DNA of 11,289 nucleotides, taken from Porphyromonadaceae bacterium (GTDB taxonomy: Bacteria > Bacteroidota > Bacteroidia > Bacteroidales > Tannerellaceae). The stretch is taken from positions 19,356-30,644 of the forward strand of contig DOZP01000318.1 of the NCBI GenBank assembly GCA_003517945.1, written 5' to 3'. Numbering within the stretch: position 1 is the stretch's first letter; the number at the start of each line of letters is the position of its first letter. A model generated the notes under the pieces. The model saw only the letters and a list, made by a program, of their open reading frames with translations, was not told where the DNA came from and made no database searches. Both the position numbers and the translations under genes were made by a program. Of the stretch, positions 1-8,311 are shown one piece after another.

Positions 1-2881
1 TATTGTATTGGAAGAAGACCTGGAAGCGCTGGACGAAGTTGTCGTGATAGGCTATGGAGTGGCGAAGAAGCGTGATCTTACCGGTGCGGTGACTCAGGTG
101 AATTCGGAAAAGCTGATGGCTACGGCTCCTACCACAATTCAAGAAGCCTTGCGTGGTAAAGCCGCCGGAGTGACGGTTGCCGGAGCCGGTTTGAATGCGG
201 ACCCCGTAATCCGTATCCGTGGAAACCGCTCCATCAGCGCATCGAATGATCCGCTGTTTGTGATTGACGGAATACCGTCTTCGAGCGGTATCAGCGTCAT
301 CAACCCGTCGGATGTATCTTCCATCGAAGTGTTGAAAGATGCTTCGGCTACGGCGATATATGGTGCCCGTGGTGCGAACGGCGTTATTCTTGTAACGACC
401 AAAAAGGGAGAAGAAGGCAGGGTAAATGTCGAATACAACGGCTACCTGTCTATCGGAAAGATAGATAACTATCGCAGAGTGCGTAACCCGTCGGAATACA
501 TGGATTATCTGCGCGAGGCCGAACGTAAATATACGTACGACGGACAGGGAAACTGGGCGCTTGATCCCGCCTCGGTGTATGCTTCCATGACACCCAGTTG
601 GGAGTACGACCAGAGACTTGAATACATCGGATCCAGAGACCAGTCGGGATATGTATTGGAATCCGTACGCCGCGCGTGGACAAACGGCGTCTACGATCCG
701 TCGAAACTGCGTGGGTTCGACTGGCAGGGCGCCGGTTTCCGTGACCAGGCCATTTCTCACAATCACAATGTCAGCATTCGCGCCGGAGGCAAAGATACAA
801 AAGTATTTATATCCGGTTCTTTCATGGATAACGAAGGCATTACGCCCCGTTCTTACAGAACCCGTTATACCTTGCGTATGAATCTGGATCAGAATCTGGG
901 TAAATACATCACAATGGGGGCGACTACTAATTTTGCATATTGGGAATATTTTAACGGTACCGGCGTCGGAGGAAACTGGAATCCGCTCGGAACTCCTTAT
1001 TATTCACCCGGAGGAAGCGGCGAATACGGAGTAGGCGGCGATGTGACGCAAGACGGCGATCCCGCACTGGGATTAGTGCCGCATCCAACCGGTGAAGGTA
1101 TGTTGTGGAATCCGTTCTATGATTTCACCGGCACTCAAGGTAGAACCAAACGAAACCAGATAGACGCTACGCTCTATGCGCAGGTGAAATTGGAAAACGG
1201 TTTGTCGTATCGTGCAAATTTCGGTACGAACTATTACAGCGGGCAAGAGCAGATGTTCTATTCGGCGGCCTCAACGTCGCAGGGCTTTGGCGATGCGAGA
1301 GCCAATCAGAATGTCGTGTTTGAAAGAGGCTGGACTTTTGAAAATATTCTGAATTATTCCAAAACATTTGGCGAACATAACCTGACGGTAACAGCCGTTC
1401 AGTCTTCCCAGAAATTTATGAATGAACCGCTTACGGCAAGCGGCATAGGCCTTCCGATCGAATCGCAATGGTATTATAACCTGGGCGCGGCCACAACGGC
1501 TCAGTCGGTAACCAGCGATTATACGCAATGGACGATGATGTCGTGGATGGGACGCGCCATCTACGGATTCAAGGATAACCGCTATATGCTGACGGCGTCT
1601 TTGCGTTACGATGGTTCCTCCCGTTTGGCCGACGGACACAAATGGGTGGCTTTCCCGTCGGCGGCATTGGCATGGCGTGTATCCGACGAAGGTTTTATGA
1701 AAGATTATGAAGGCACAATCAGTAACCTGAAACTGCGTCTGGGATACGGTAAGACCGGAAACTCTGCCGTAAACCCCTATCAGACAATCGGACAAATCAG
1801 CAGTAGTCGCTATACATGGGGCGAAACCGGTGTGATGGGATATGCCCCGAGTTCGCTTTCCAATAATAAATTAACCTGGGAGACGACCGACCAATACAAT
1901 GTGGGTATTGATTTTGGTTTACTGAAAGGACGCATATCCGGTTCTATTGATTTATATAAGCAAAAAACGTATGACTTGTTGATGCCTCGTGTGCTGCCCG
2001 AAGTATCCGGTTTCGGAAGTATCATTCAGAATGTGGGTGAAACGGAAAATAAAGGGTTGGAAGTCTCGGTTGAGACGGTTAATTTCGAAAGAAAACATTT
2101 CAAATGGAGCACAAATTTGCAGTTTGCAACGAATAAGGAACAAATCGTTAAACTGGCGTCCGGAAAAGAAGATGATATTGCGAACATGTGGTTTGTCGGA
2201 CGTCCGGTCGATACATATTATGATTATGTCAATACGCCGTCTGCCTGGGGCTATTCAAAAGAAGATATGGCGGAAATAGCTGAATATCAGAAAAACGGCG
2301 AATCTTACAGACCGGGTGATTTACGGTTTGTCGATCTCAACGGCGATTATAGAATAAATGACCAGGATCGTACCTACCGTGGACAAAAAATGCCGAAATG
2401 GACAGCCGGGATGGGCAATAGTTTCAACTACCGTGACTTTGATTTATATATTTTCATGTATGGAATGTTCGGGCATACGATTTATACGGATCCGGGTGTA
2501 GGGCATGACGGACGTATGAATACCAATTATGTCAATTATTGGACTCCGGAGAATACGCAGACGCGCTACCGGAAACCGACCAAAGGAGACGCCGATCAAC
2601 CTCATCGTGAGGCATACTGGTATTTCAAGGGAGATTTTATGCGTATTTCGGACATTACATTGGGCTATACGTTACCCTCCAAATTAACGCAGCGGATCGG
2701 TTTGCAGAGAGCCCGCATTTATGCGCAATTGCAAAATCCGTTTACATTTACCGATTATCCGTTTAACGATCCGGAAGGTTCAATCAAAGGACGTTCGCGC
2801 AATTATGCCAATAAGCAACAGACGTTCGAAGAAGGAACTACGCTGAAATATTATATGTTCGGAATAAACTTAACATTTTAA
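1..2881 (+). CDS. SusC-like TonB-dependent outer-membrane glycan transporter (5' partial)
   Basis: Outer-membrane active transporter that imports oligosaccharides into the periplasm, powered by TonB and partnered with the SusD lipoprotein encoded next. The frame is already open at base 2, and about 959 residues are visible. The first visible residues lead into the TonB-box-like stretch EALDEVVVIGYG, so the signal peptide and the N-terminal carboxypeptidase-regulatory-like domain (normally about 100 residues) lie upstream. A TTG at base 8 could be read as a start but is internal. The plug domain follows, with VIRIRGNRSI, DPLFVIDG and the SusC signature SIEVLKDASATAIYGARGANG shortened here to its core IEVLKDASATAIYGARG. 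The rest is beta-barrel, ending in GINLTF with the terminal aromatic residue expected of a Bam-inserted barrel. The reading frame is intact to the TAA at 2879-2881. The family call is very secure; the substrate cannot be read from the sequence. Confidence 0.97.
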   Translation, partial: IVLEEDLEALDEVVVIGYGVAKKRDLTGAVTQVNSEKLMATAPTTIQEALRGKAAGVTVAGAGLNADPVIRIRGNRSISASNDPLFVIDGIPSSSGISVINPSDVSSIEVLKDASATAIYGARGANGVILVTTKKGEEGRVNVEYNGYLSIGKIDNYRRVRNPSEYMDYLREAERKYTYDGQGNWALDPASVYASMTPSWEYDQRLEYIGSRDQSGYVLESVRRAWTNGVYDPSKLRGFDWQGAGFRDQAISHNHNVSIRAGGKDTKVFISGSFMDNEGITPRSYRTRYTLRMNLDQNLGKYITMGATTNFAYWEYFNGTGVGGNWNPLGTPYYSPGGSGEYGVGGDVTQDGDPALGLVPHPTGEGMLWNPFYDFTGTQGRTKRNQIDATLYAQVKLENGLSYRANFGTNYYSGQEQMFYSAASTSQGFGDARANQNVVFERGWTFENILNYSKTFGEHNLTVTAVQSSQKFMNEPLTASGIGLPIESQWYYNLGAATTAQSVTSDYTQWTMMSWMGRAIYGFKDNRYMLTASLRYDGSSRLADGHKWVAFPSAALAWRVSDEGFMKDYEGTISNLKLRLGYGKTGNSAVNPYQTIGQISSSRYTWGETGVMGYAPSSLSNNKLTWETTDQYNVGIDFGLLKGRISGSIDLYKQKTYDLLMPRVLPEVSGFGSIIQNVGETENKGLEVSVETVNFERKHFKWSTNLQFATNKEQIVKLASGKEDDIANMWFVGRPVDTYYDYVNTPSAWGYSKEDMAEIAEYQKNGESYRPGDLRFVDLNGDYRINDQDRTYRGQKMPKWTAGMGNSFNYRDFDLYIFMYGMFGHTIYTDPGVGHDGRMNTNYVNYWTPENTQTRYRKPTKGDADQPHREAYWYFKGDFMRISDITLGYTLPSKLTQRIGLQRARIYAQLQNPFTFTDYPFNDPEGSIKGRSRNYANKQQTFEEGTTLKYYMFGINLTF

Positions 2882-2895
2882 TCAAACAAAAGAAG

Positions 2896-4974
2896 ATGAG
2901 TATGAAAAATCTTATTAAATATACGCTGACAATCGGAATTGCCGGATTATTGCTGGCATCCTGTTCGGACTTTTTAGATGAAAAAGGATATAAAACAGAC
3001 TATACCCATTATGATTCGGACAACGGCCTTGACGCATTGGTAGCATCTTGCTACCAGAATGGGCGCGGCATGTTTTCAACGTCAAATACGCCGTCGGGCA
3101 TTATTTTTCAGGAAATAGGTACGGATATGTATACGATAGGAGGCGACGGCGGCACGGACTTCGCGCTATATACATCGGCCATGAACCCGTCGAATGAAAT
3201 ATTTGCCTCGTTCTGGACGGATTGTTATAACGGAATAGCAAGGGCTAATCTCGGATTGAAATACCTGAATACCAATACCACCATGGCGGAGGATATAAAA
3301 AGCGTCCGTAAAGGCGAATTACTGTTTTTGCGCGCTTATTATTATTTTGTACTTGTGGTACATTATGGTTCCTGTCCGTTAGTCTTAGAGCCTGTCGATG
3401 AACCGAAACTTGACTTCGTGCGTGTACCGCAGAGAGAACTATGGGCGCAGATTATAGCAGATTGTACGGAAGCCTGGAACCTATTGCCGTGGGCTGACGC
3501 CGAAGGAAAGGTCACCGGCGACTATGGCCGTGCAAGCAAGGGGGCGGCCGGACATTTGCTGACAAAATCACACCTGTTTTTGTATTGCCAGCGATATGCA
3601 CAGGGCCAATCCGACGCAAATATGAATGAAGATCGCGGCGGTACGGATGCCGATCTGGATAAAGCGATACAATATGCAAGCGCCGTTTGTAATTTCGGTG
3701 CGGGATCGGGAAGCGGCAGTAATCATTCGCTTGCGGAAAATTTTTCGGACTTGTGGCGCTTTGATCAGAAAACGGGCGGGCCGACTCCGGGCGATTATGC
3801 AGGGGCGGAAATCCTGTTCAGTATCCAGTTCTCAACCAATCATCTTTTTAATAATCAGTCGCCGACAGACCTTAACAACGGAGGTAACTGGCTGCACATG
3901 ATGTTTACGACACAGGCCGACGGTATGCCGATGGTAACGGCCAACGGCAATGGTTCGGAAAGTGTTTCGTGGGGAACGAGTATGGGGATCGGCCGCGATC
4001 TGATCACGGGGCGCGGATGGAGAAGAACTTCGCCGACTCCTTATTTATATGCCGACGATGGCCTCTATGGCCCGCAGCATTACGTAGGAACGAAGCACGG
4101 GAAATTAATAGATGCGCGCTTGTATAAGTCTCATATCTGGATTTATTATGCCAATCAGGAACCGAATGCTCCCTGGACGACATTTTCGAACGCGGCGGGA
4201 AATTTTGACCCGGCCGGCATCGGACAAACGGTGGGAACCCAACGTTATTCAAACGGAGATACGGCGATCGTTTTCTCAATGGAAAACGTGGATAAACGGT
4301 TTTCAAATGGGACCATGTCGGAGAAACTCGCTCTGGCTCGCGCAGCGGAACGTTACTGGTACATACCGATGCAGTCCATTACAAAAACGGATATCGGAAA
4401 CAGAGGAGATCGTGACGGGATTACGAATACGTATCCTACGCTGATAAAATACCTGGACACTCGTCGCGCGTCGGCGAATGATCAGGCCGGGTTCCGCGAT
4501 TATTATTGTTTTCGTCTGGCTGAAACCTATATATTGCTGGCCGAAGCATATGCGATGAAAGGAGATTATGCAAATGCCGCCGCAGCGCTGAACGTGGTTC
4601 GTGAGCGTGCCGCCTGGAAAGAAGGAGAAGCAAAATTTACACATTTTTTCAAGTACGACGGAGGGGATATCGCTGATTTTACGAAATCAACCGTAGAAGA
4701 TATGCGGGTTACGGCAGGTTTCATCAGCGGCATGAGCGAGCGGGAAAGAATGATCTTCTTTCTTGATGAGACCGGACGCGAAACAGAAGGCGAACTGCAT
4801 CGTTTTGAGCAATTAGTGCGTAATGGCGCGGACTTCTTTGTATCATTGCTGCAGGAACGCAATTATTTTGCCGGTCCGAATGTGAAACCGTTCCACCGAT
4901 TTCGTCCCATACCTCAAAAACACATTGACCGATTAGATCCTGCGGATCCGGATCCGCAAAATTATGGATATTGA
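2896..4974 (+). CDS. SusD/RagB-family surface glycan-binding lipoprotein
   Basis: Cell-surface lipoprotein that caps the SusC barrel and binds the incoming glycan. It has 692 residues, longer than many SusD proteins (about 500-600). The signal peptide ends in the lipobox LLASC with Cys23 as the lipidated residue. The following SDFLDE is acidic, as expected for Bacteroidota surface-export signals. SusD hallmarks are RKGELLFLRAYYYF (139-151), the TPR-like helix LAETYILLAEAYAMKGDY (541-558) with NVVRERA after it, the ERERMIFFLDE...HRFEQLVRNG region (615-644), and the C-terminal PIPQKHIDR...QNYGY. It begins 14 bases after the SusC stop, so the two are almost certainly co-transcribed. A second ATG at 2902 would also give a good signal peptide, and the choice between them is open. 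An AAAAGAAG purine run precedes the start. Ligand-binding aromatic residues cannot be assigned by eye. Confidence 0.96.
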   Translation: MSMKNLIKYTLTIGIAGLLLASCSDFLDEKGYKTDYTHYDSDNGLDALVASCYQNGRGMFSTSNTPSGIIFQEIGTDMYTIGGDGGTDFALYTSAMNPSNEIFASFWTDCYNGIARANLGLKYLNTNTTMAEDIKSVRKGELLFLRAYYYFVLVVHYGSCPLVLEPVDEPKLDFVRVPQRELWAQIIADCTEAWNLLPWADAEGKVTGDYGRASKGAAGHLLTKSHLFLYCQRYAQGQSDANMNEDRGGTDADLDKAIQYASAVCNFGAGSGSGSNHSLAENFSDLWRFDQKTGGPTPGDYAGAEILFSIQFSTNHLFNNQSPTDLNNGGNWLHMMFTTQADGMPMVTANGNGSESVSWGTSMGIGRDLITGRGWRRTSPTPYLYADDGLYGPQHYVGTKHGKLIDARLYKSHIWIYYANQEPNAPWTTFSNAAGNFDPAGIGQTVGTQRYSNGDTAIVFSMENVDKRFSNGTMSEKLALARAAERYWYIPMQSITKTDIGNRGDRDGITNTYPTLIKYLDTRRASANDQAGFRDYYCFRLAETYILLAEAYAMKGDYANAAAALNVVRERAAWKEGEAKFTHFFKYDGGDIADFTKSTVEDMRVTAGFISGMSERERMIFFLDETGRETEGELHRFEQLVRNGADFFVSLLQERNYFAGPNVKPFHRFRPIPQKHIDRLDPADPDPQNYGY
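4941..4958. repeat. 18-base perfect palindrome in the susD 3' end
   Basis: TGCGGATCC followed directly by its reverse complement GGATCCGCA. It sits inside codons for the Pro/Asp-rich tail (PADPDP) of the SusD-like protein, 14 bases before the stop codon. A third GATCC lies just upstream at 4936-4940. As RNA it could fold into a 7-bp stem with a CCGG loop, roughly 30 bases before the larger intergenic hairpin. It may only reflect Asp-Pro codon choice; no function is assigned. Confidence 0.6.
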
Positions 4975-4987
4975 TATTTTAACATTG

Positions 4988-5015
4988 GAAGTTACCTCTT
5001 TTACGGGGTAACTTC
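4988..5015 (+). terminator. Stem-loop after susD, probable terminator or attenuator
   Basis: GAAGTTACC (4988-4996) pairs perfectly with GGTAACTTC (5007-5015). A further T-G and C-G pair extends the stem to 11 bp and closes a 6-base loop (4999-5004). TTT and an AT-rich stretch follow, so it resembles an intrinsic terminator with a short, interrupted U tract. It starts 14 bases after the SusD stop and lies between the transporter genes and the enzyme genes. It may reduce read-through or protect the 3' end of the susCD message while letting some transcription continue into GH127. Confidence 0.7.
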
Positions 5016-5047
5016 TTTGATTATTAAATAAATTGTCAGTATATTAC
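5016..5047 (+). promoter_or_regulatory. Weak candidate Bacteroidota promoter upstream of GH127
   Basis: TTTG at 5016-5019 matches the -33 element. After a 20-base spacer, TATATTAC at 5040-5047 matches the -7 element TAnnTTTG at only four of six defined positions. A start near 5052-5055 would give a leader of about 45 bases before the GH127 ATG. The -33 element overlaps the tail of the preceding hairpin. The second box is imperfect and the region is AT-rich, so this may be chance. Confidence 0.3.
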
Positions 5048-5074
5048 GGGCTTGATAAATATATTGTTAAAGTG

Positions 5075-5086
5075 TTGTTTAAACAA
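5075..5086. promoter_or_regulatory. 12-base perfect palindrome upstream of GH127 start
   Basis: TTGTTTAAACAA reads the same on both strands and ends 11 bases before the GH127 ATG. Its place and symmetry would suit an operator or a translation-control element. However, AT-rich palindromes of this length arise readily by chance in Bacteroidota intergenic DNA, and no matching regulator is visible in the window. Confidence 0.35.
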
Positions 5087-5097
5087 ATACAGGGACT

Positions 5098-7467
5098 ATG
5101 AAAAAAATAGCATTTGGTTTTTTATGGATTATATTGATTTTTACCGGCTTACATGCTCAGGACAAACTCTATCGTAACGCCTTTCCGCTGGCCGATGTAA
5201 AATTACTGGACGGCCCTTTCAGGCATGCGTGCGAACTAAATATAGAGGTGCTTATGCAATATGATACCGATCGTTTGCTGGCGCCTTTTCTGCAGGAAGC
5301 CGGGCTGCCGAAAAAAGCCGAATATTTTCCCAACTGGGAAGGATTGGACGGACATGTTGCCGGACATTACCTGAGCGCGCTGGCTATCCACTATGCCGCA
5401 ACCGGAAACCGGGATTGCAAGGAGCGAATGGAATATGTAATTTCCGAAATGAAACGATGTCAGGATGCTAACGGTGACGGATACATAGGCGGGGTACCCG
5501 ATGGCAAAAAAATATGGAACGAAATCCGGAACGGCAATCCGCTCATCGTCTGGAAATACTGGGTTCCCTGGTATAATGTTCATAAAACTTTTGCAGGCCT
5601 TCGCGATGCGTGGCTGTATGCCGGTAGTGATCAGGCTCGGGAAATGTTTCTGAAGATGTGCGATTGGGGTATTTTCGTAACCGGCCCTCTCACCGATGAA
5701 CAAATGAAGAGCATGGTGGCGCAAGAACATGGTAGCATGAACGAAATATATGCCGATGCGTATCAGATGACCGGTAACGAAAAATACCTGAAAGCAGCCA
5801 AACGTTTTGGCAACGATTATCTGTACGAAAATATGTCCGTTCGCAAAGATAGCCTGGATAACCGGCATGCCAATACCCAGGTGCCCAAAGCAGTAGGTTA
5901 CCAGCGTACGGCCGAGGTCAGCGGAGATCAGGCAAATAAGACGGCGGCGGAATTCTTCTTCGAGACGGTGGTCAACAACCGTTCCCTTTCTTTCGGTGGA
6001 AACAGCCGCCGCGAACATTTCCCGTCAAAAGACGATTGCATGAGCTACATGGAAGAACGCGAAGGACCCGAATCCTGTAACACCTATAACATGCTGAAAC
6101 TGGCGCAAGGGCTTTTCCGTATCAATCCGCAGGCTAAATATGCCGATTACTACGAACGCGCCATGTTCAATCATATACTTTCTACCCAACATCCGCATCA
6201 TGGTGGATATGTTTATTTCACCCCTGCCCGTTCCGCCCACTACCGGGTGTATTCATCGCCCAACAACGGTATGTGGTGCTGTGTGGGAACCGGAATGGAA
6301 AATCACGGAAAATACGGTGAATTTATTTACACCCATTCGCATGACTCGCTGTATGTGAATCTGTTTGTAGCCTCCGAACTGAACTGGAAAGACAAAAATG
6401 TCCGGATAATACAAAACACCAGTTTCCCCGAAGAAGAAGGAACAAAACTGACGATCCGGACAGATAAAGCCGGCCGGTTTACGATGCTGATACGTTATCC
6501 CTGGTGGGTAAACCCCGGCGAAATGGAGGTGGTATGCAACGGAAAAAACTATGCGGCGGGTTCGGCACCCTCTTCGTATGTGGCAATAAACAGGAAATGG
6601 GAAGACGGCGATGTCATTGAAGTCAAAACGCCGATGCACATGAATCTGGAAGAGTTGCCCAACGAACCCGGATATATTTCCATGCTGCGGGGGCCTATCG
6701 TTATGGGGGCTAAAATGGGTACGCACGACCTACGCGGACTCATTGCCGACGATCATCGCTGGGCACACATCGCTCATGGTTCACTTGTGCCGATGTTTGA
6801 CGTTCCGCCTATTATAGGCAGCAGAAAAGAAATACAGGCGAAACTGCAAAACATGCAGCCGGTATCCGGAAAACCGTTCCATTATACCGTACCGGGTCTT
6901 TTTTCGGATGATAAATATAAAGATCTCGAATTAGAACCGTTTTTCAATATCCACGATAGCCGGTACATGATTTACTGGCTTACCGCAAGCCGGCATGAGT
7001 ATGACGAAATTATCCGGAAACGCAAAGAGGAAGAACAACAGAAAATACTTCTCGACGGACGCACGGTTGATGCTGTAAAAACAGCGGAACAGCAGCCGGA
7101 AATTGACCATTTAATGAAGCAGGAACGTACCGGCACCGGCGTGTTTATGGAACAACCGTGGAGAGAAACCCGTCCCGGCGGGTATTTCCAGTACCAGCTA
7201 AAAACAGATGGCAGGGAAGACCTGTCGTTAATGGTGCGTTATTGGGGTAAAGAACCGGAACATCGCATAATCACGATTGCTATTGACGGCCAACGATTGG
7301 CTGCCGATCAAATTTCCGGCAAATGGGATAAAGGCGAATTTGTGAATGTCGAATATAAGATTCCGGCCGGCATGCTGAAATCCAAAGAATATATCACGGT
7401 AAAATTTACGGCGGATGATAACAATAGAAGCGCACGGATATTTTATGTGCGTTTACTAAAGCCATAA
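5098..7467 (+). CDS. Secreted GH127 glycosidase, beta-L-arabinofuranosidase type
   Basis: Predicted retaining exo-glycosidase removing terminal beta-L-arabinofuranosyl or related furanosyl residues. It has 789 residues with a signal peptide cleaved after LHA (about residue 20), so it is exported, probably to the periplasm. The (alpha/alpha)6-barrel GH127 domain (formerly DUF1680) begins at FPLADVKLLDGPF (29-41) and includes LDGHVAGHYLSALA (83-96). Against the known HypBA1 zinc site, ESC (Glu325, Cys327) and WCC (Cys394, Cys395) match the metal ligands. Cys394 corresponds to the nucleophile and Glu306 in RREHF is the likely acid/base. A beta-sandwich follows; FFNIHDSRYMIYW (615-627) matches the end of the DUF4986 domain, and residues 650-789 resemble the DUF6805-type C-terminal domain. 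This makes it longer than HypBA1 (658 aa). GH127 also contains aceric acid hydrolases, so exact substrate is open. AGGG lies only three bases before the ATG. Confidence 0.93.
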   Translation: MKKIAFGFLWIILIFTGLHAQDKLYRNAFPLADVKLLDGPFRHACELNIEVLMQYDTDRLLAPFLQEAGLPKKAEYFPNWEGLDGHVAGHYLSALAIHYAATGNRDCKERMEYVISEMKRCQDANGDGYIGGVPDGKKIWNEIRNGNPLIVWKYWVPWYNVHKTFAGLRDAWLYAGSDQAREMFLKMCDWGIFVTGPLTDEQMKSMVAQEHGSMNEIYADAYQMTGNEKYLKAAKRFGNDYLYENMSVRKDSLDNRHANTQVPKAVGYQRTAEVSGDQANKTAAEFFFETVVNNRSLSFGGNSRREHFPSKDDCMSYMEEREGPESCNTYNMLKLAQGLFRINPQAKYADYYERAMFNHILSTQHPHHGGYVYFTPARSAHYRVYSSPNNGMWCCVGTGMENHGKYGEFIYTHSHDSLYVNLFVASELNWKDKNVRIIQNTSFPEEEGTKLTIRTDKAGRFTMLIRYPWWVNPGEMEVVCNGKNYAAGSAPSSYVAINRKWEDGDVIEVKTPMHMNLEELPNEPGYISMLRGPIVMGAKMGTHDLRGLIADDHRWAHIAHGSLVPMFDVPPIIGSRKEIQAKLQNMQPVSGKPFHYTVPGLFSDDKYKDLELEPFFNIHDSRYMIYWLTASRHEYDEIIRKRKEEEQQKILLDGRTVDAVKTAEQQPEIDHLMKQERTGTGVFMEQPWRETRPGGYFQYQLKTDGREDLSLMVRYWGKEPEHRIITIAIDGQRLAADQISGKWDKGEFVNVEYKIPAGMLKSKEYITVKFTADDNNRSARIFYVRLLKP

Positions 7468-7542
7468 GGATGACTTGACTCTTTGTGGCTGCCGAAAGCA
7501 TAAAACAATTCTATATTATTAATATTAAAATACAATTATCGT
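7468..7542. other. Short AT-rich gap between GH127 and the DUF1080 gene
   Basis: These 75 bases contain no ORF and no convincing terminator. A TTTG at 7482-7485 has no -7 partner at the right distance. TTAATATTAA at 7519-7528 is a 10-base AT palindrome of doubtful meaning. The spacing is compatible with one transcript through both genes. Confidence 0.5.
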
Positions 7543-8265
7543 ATGAAACGGATTATATTATTTTACACCGGTTTCCTTTTATGTATTGCGAATATAAGCG
7601 CTCAGACGTTGAATACCCTGAGCGCAAAAGAAGAAAAACAGGGATGGATACTTCTTTTTAATGGTAAAAACCTGGACGGATGGCTGTCTGCCGGCAAAGC
7701 TACCCCTCCGGAAAAAGGATGGACAGTCGAAGACGGAGCGATCATTGTGAATAAAGGCGGTCGTCAGCGAGGCGGGGACATCATAACAAAAGAACAATAT
7801 GCGGAATTTGACCTTTGTTTTGAATTCAAACTGACAAAAGCGGCAAACAGCGGCGTGAAATACCTTTTTACGAACTATGAAAAAGGCGGTTGGCTGGGGA
7901 GTGAATACCAGGTGCTCGACGATGATTTTCATCCCGACGCGAAGGCCGGGCGCGACGGCAACCGTAAAACGGCGTCTTTGTATGATCTATTGCCGGCAGG
8001 GAAGAAAACAATGAAGCCTACGGGCGAATGGAACCGTGGACGTATCGTCGTGAAAGGTTCAAAAGTGACACACTACCTGAACGGTAAAAAGGTATTGAGT
8101 TACGACCGTAGCAGTAAGGCGTATGAGGATGCCTGGAAATTAAGTAAGTTTAAAGATACCGAACCGGTGTTCGGTTGCGTTGAAAAGGGCCATATACTAT
8201 TGCAGGATCATAATGATGAAGTTTCTTTCAGAAATATAAAAATTAAATGTCCGGCAAAAAAATGA
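7543..8265 (+). CDS. Secreted DUF1080 protein (3-keto-disaccharide hydrolase family)
   Basis: Concanavalin-like beta-sandwich protein of the PF06439 family, whose studied members cleave glycosides already oxidised at C3 to the 3-keto form. It has 240 residues, normal for a single-domain member. The signal peptide ends ANISA|Q (about residue 20), with no lipobox cysteine at the cleavage site, so it is probably periplasmic. Family motifs are GWILLFNGKNLDGW (34-47), GSEYQVLDDDFHPDAK (119-134), NRKTASLYDL (140-149), GEWNRGRIVVKG (161-172), HYLNGKKVL (177-185) and the C-terminal ILLQDHNDEVSFRNIKIK (218-235). It lies between GH127 and GH43, so it probably belongs to the same degradative unit. The Gfo/Idh/MocA-type oxidoreductase that normally makes the keto sugar is not in this window. 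Catalytic residues are not assigned here. The family call is secure; the reaction on this substrate is inferred. Confidence 0.92.
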   Translation: MKRIILFYTGFLLCIANISAQTLNTLSAKEEKQGWILLFNGKNLDGWLSAGKATPPEKGWTVEDGAIIVNKGGRQRGGDIITKEQYAEFDLCFEFKLTKAANSGVKYLFTNYEKGGWLGSEYQVLDDDFHPDAKAGRDGNRKTASLYDLLPAGKKTMKPTGEWNRGRIVVKGSKVTHYLNGKKVLSYDRSSKAYEDAWKLSKFKDTEPVFGCVEKGHILLQDHNDEVSFRNIKIKCPAKK

Positions 8266-8311
8266 AGCAACAAATTGACCGACGTATAGTTACATTAAAA
8301 AAATCAATAAC

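Noticed and set aside
8..10. TTG as a start codon for the SusC-like protein
   Set aside because: The frame is open to the window edge and the residues before it continue the expected sequence leading to the TonB box. A start here would lack a signal peptide.
1271..1795. 174-residue minus-strand open frame inside susC
   Set aside because: Antisense to the conserved barrel region, with no start context or family motifs.
5236..6018. 260-residue open frame on the minus strand opposite GH127
   Set aside because: It lies wholly inside the secure GH127 gene, has no recognisable motifs, and follows from the codon pattern of the coding strand.
7482..7519. Possible promoter upstream of the DUF1080 gene (TTTG at 7482 with TATATTAT at 7512)
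   Set aside because: The spacer is 26 bases, well beyond the usual 19-21, and the -7 box lacks its TG.
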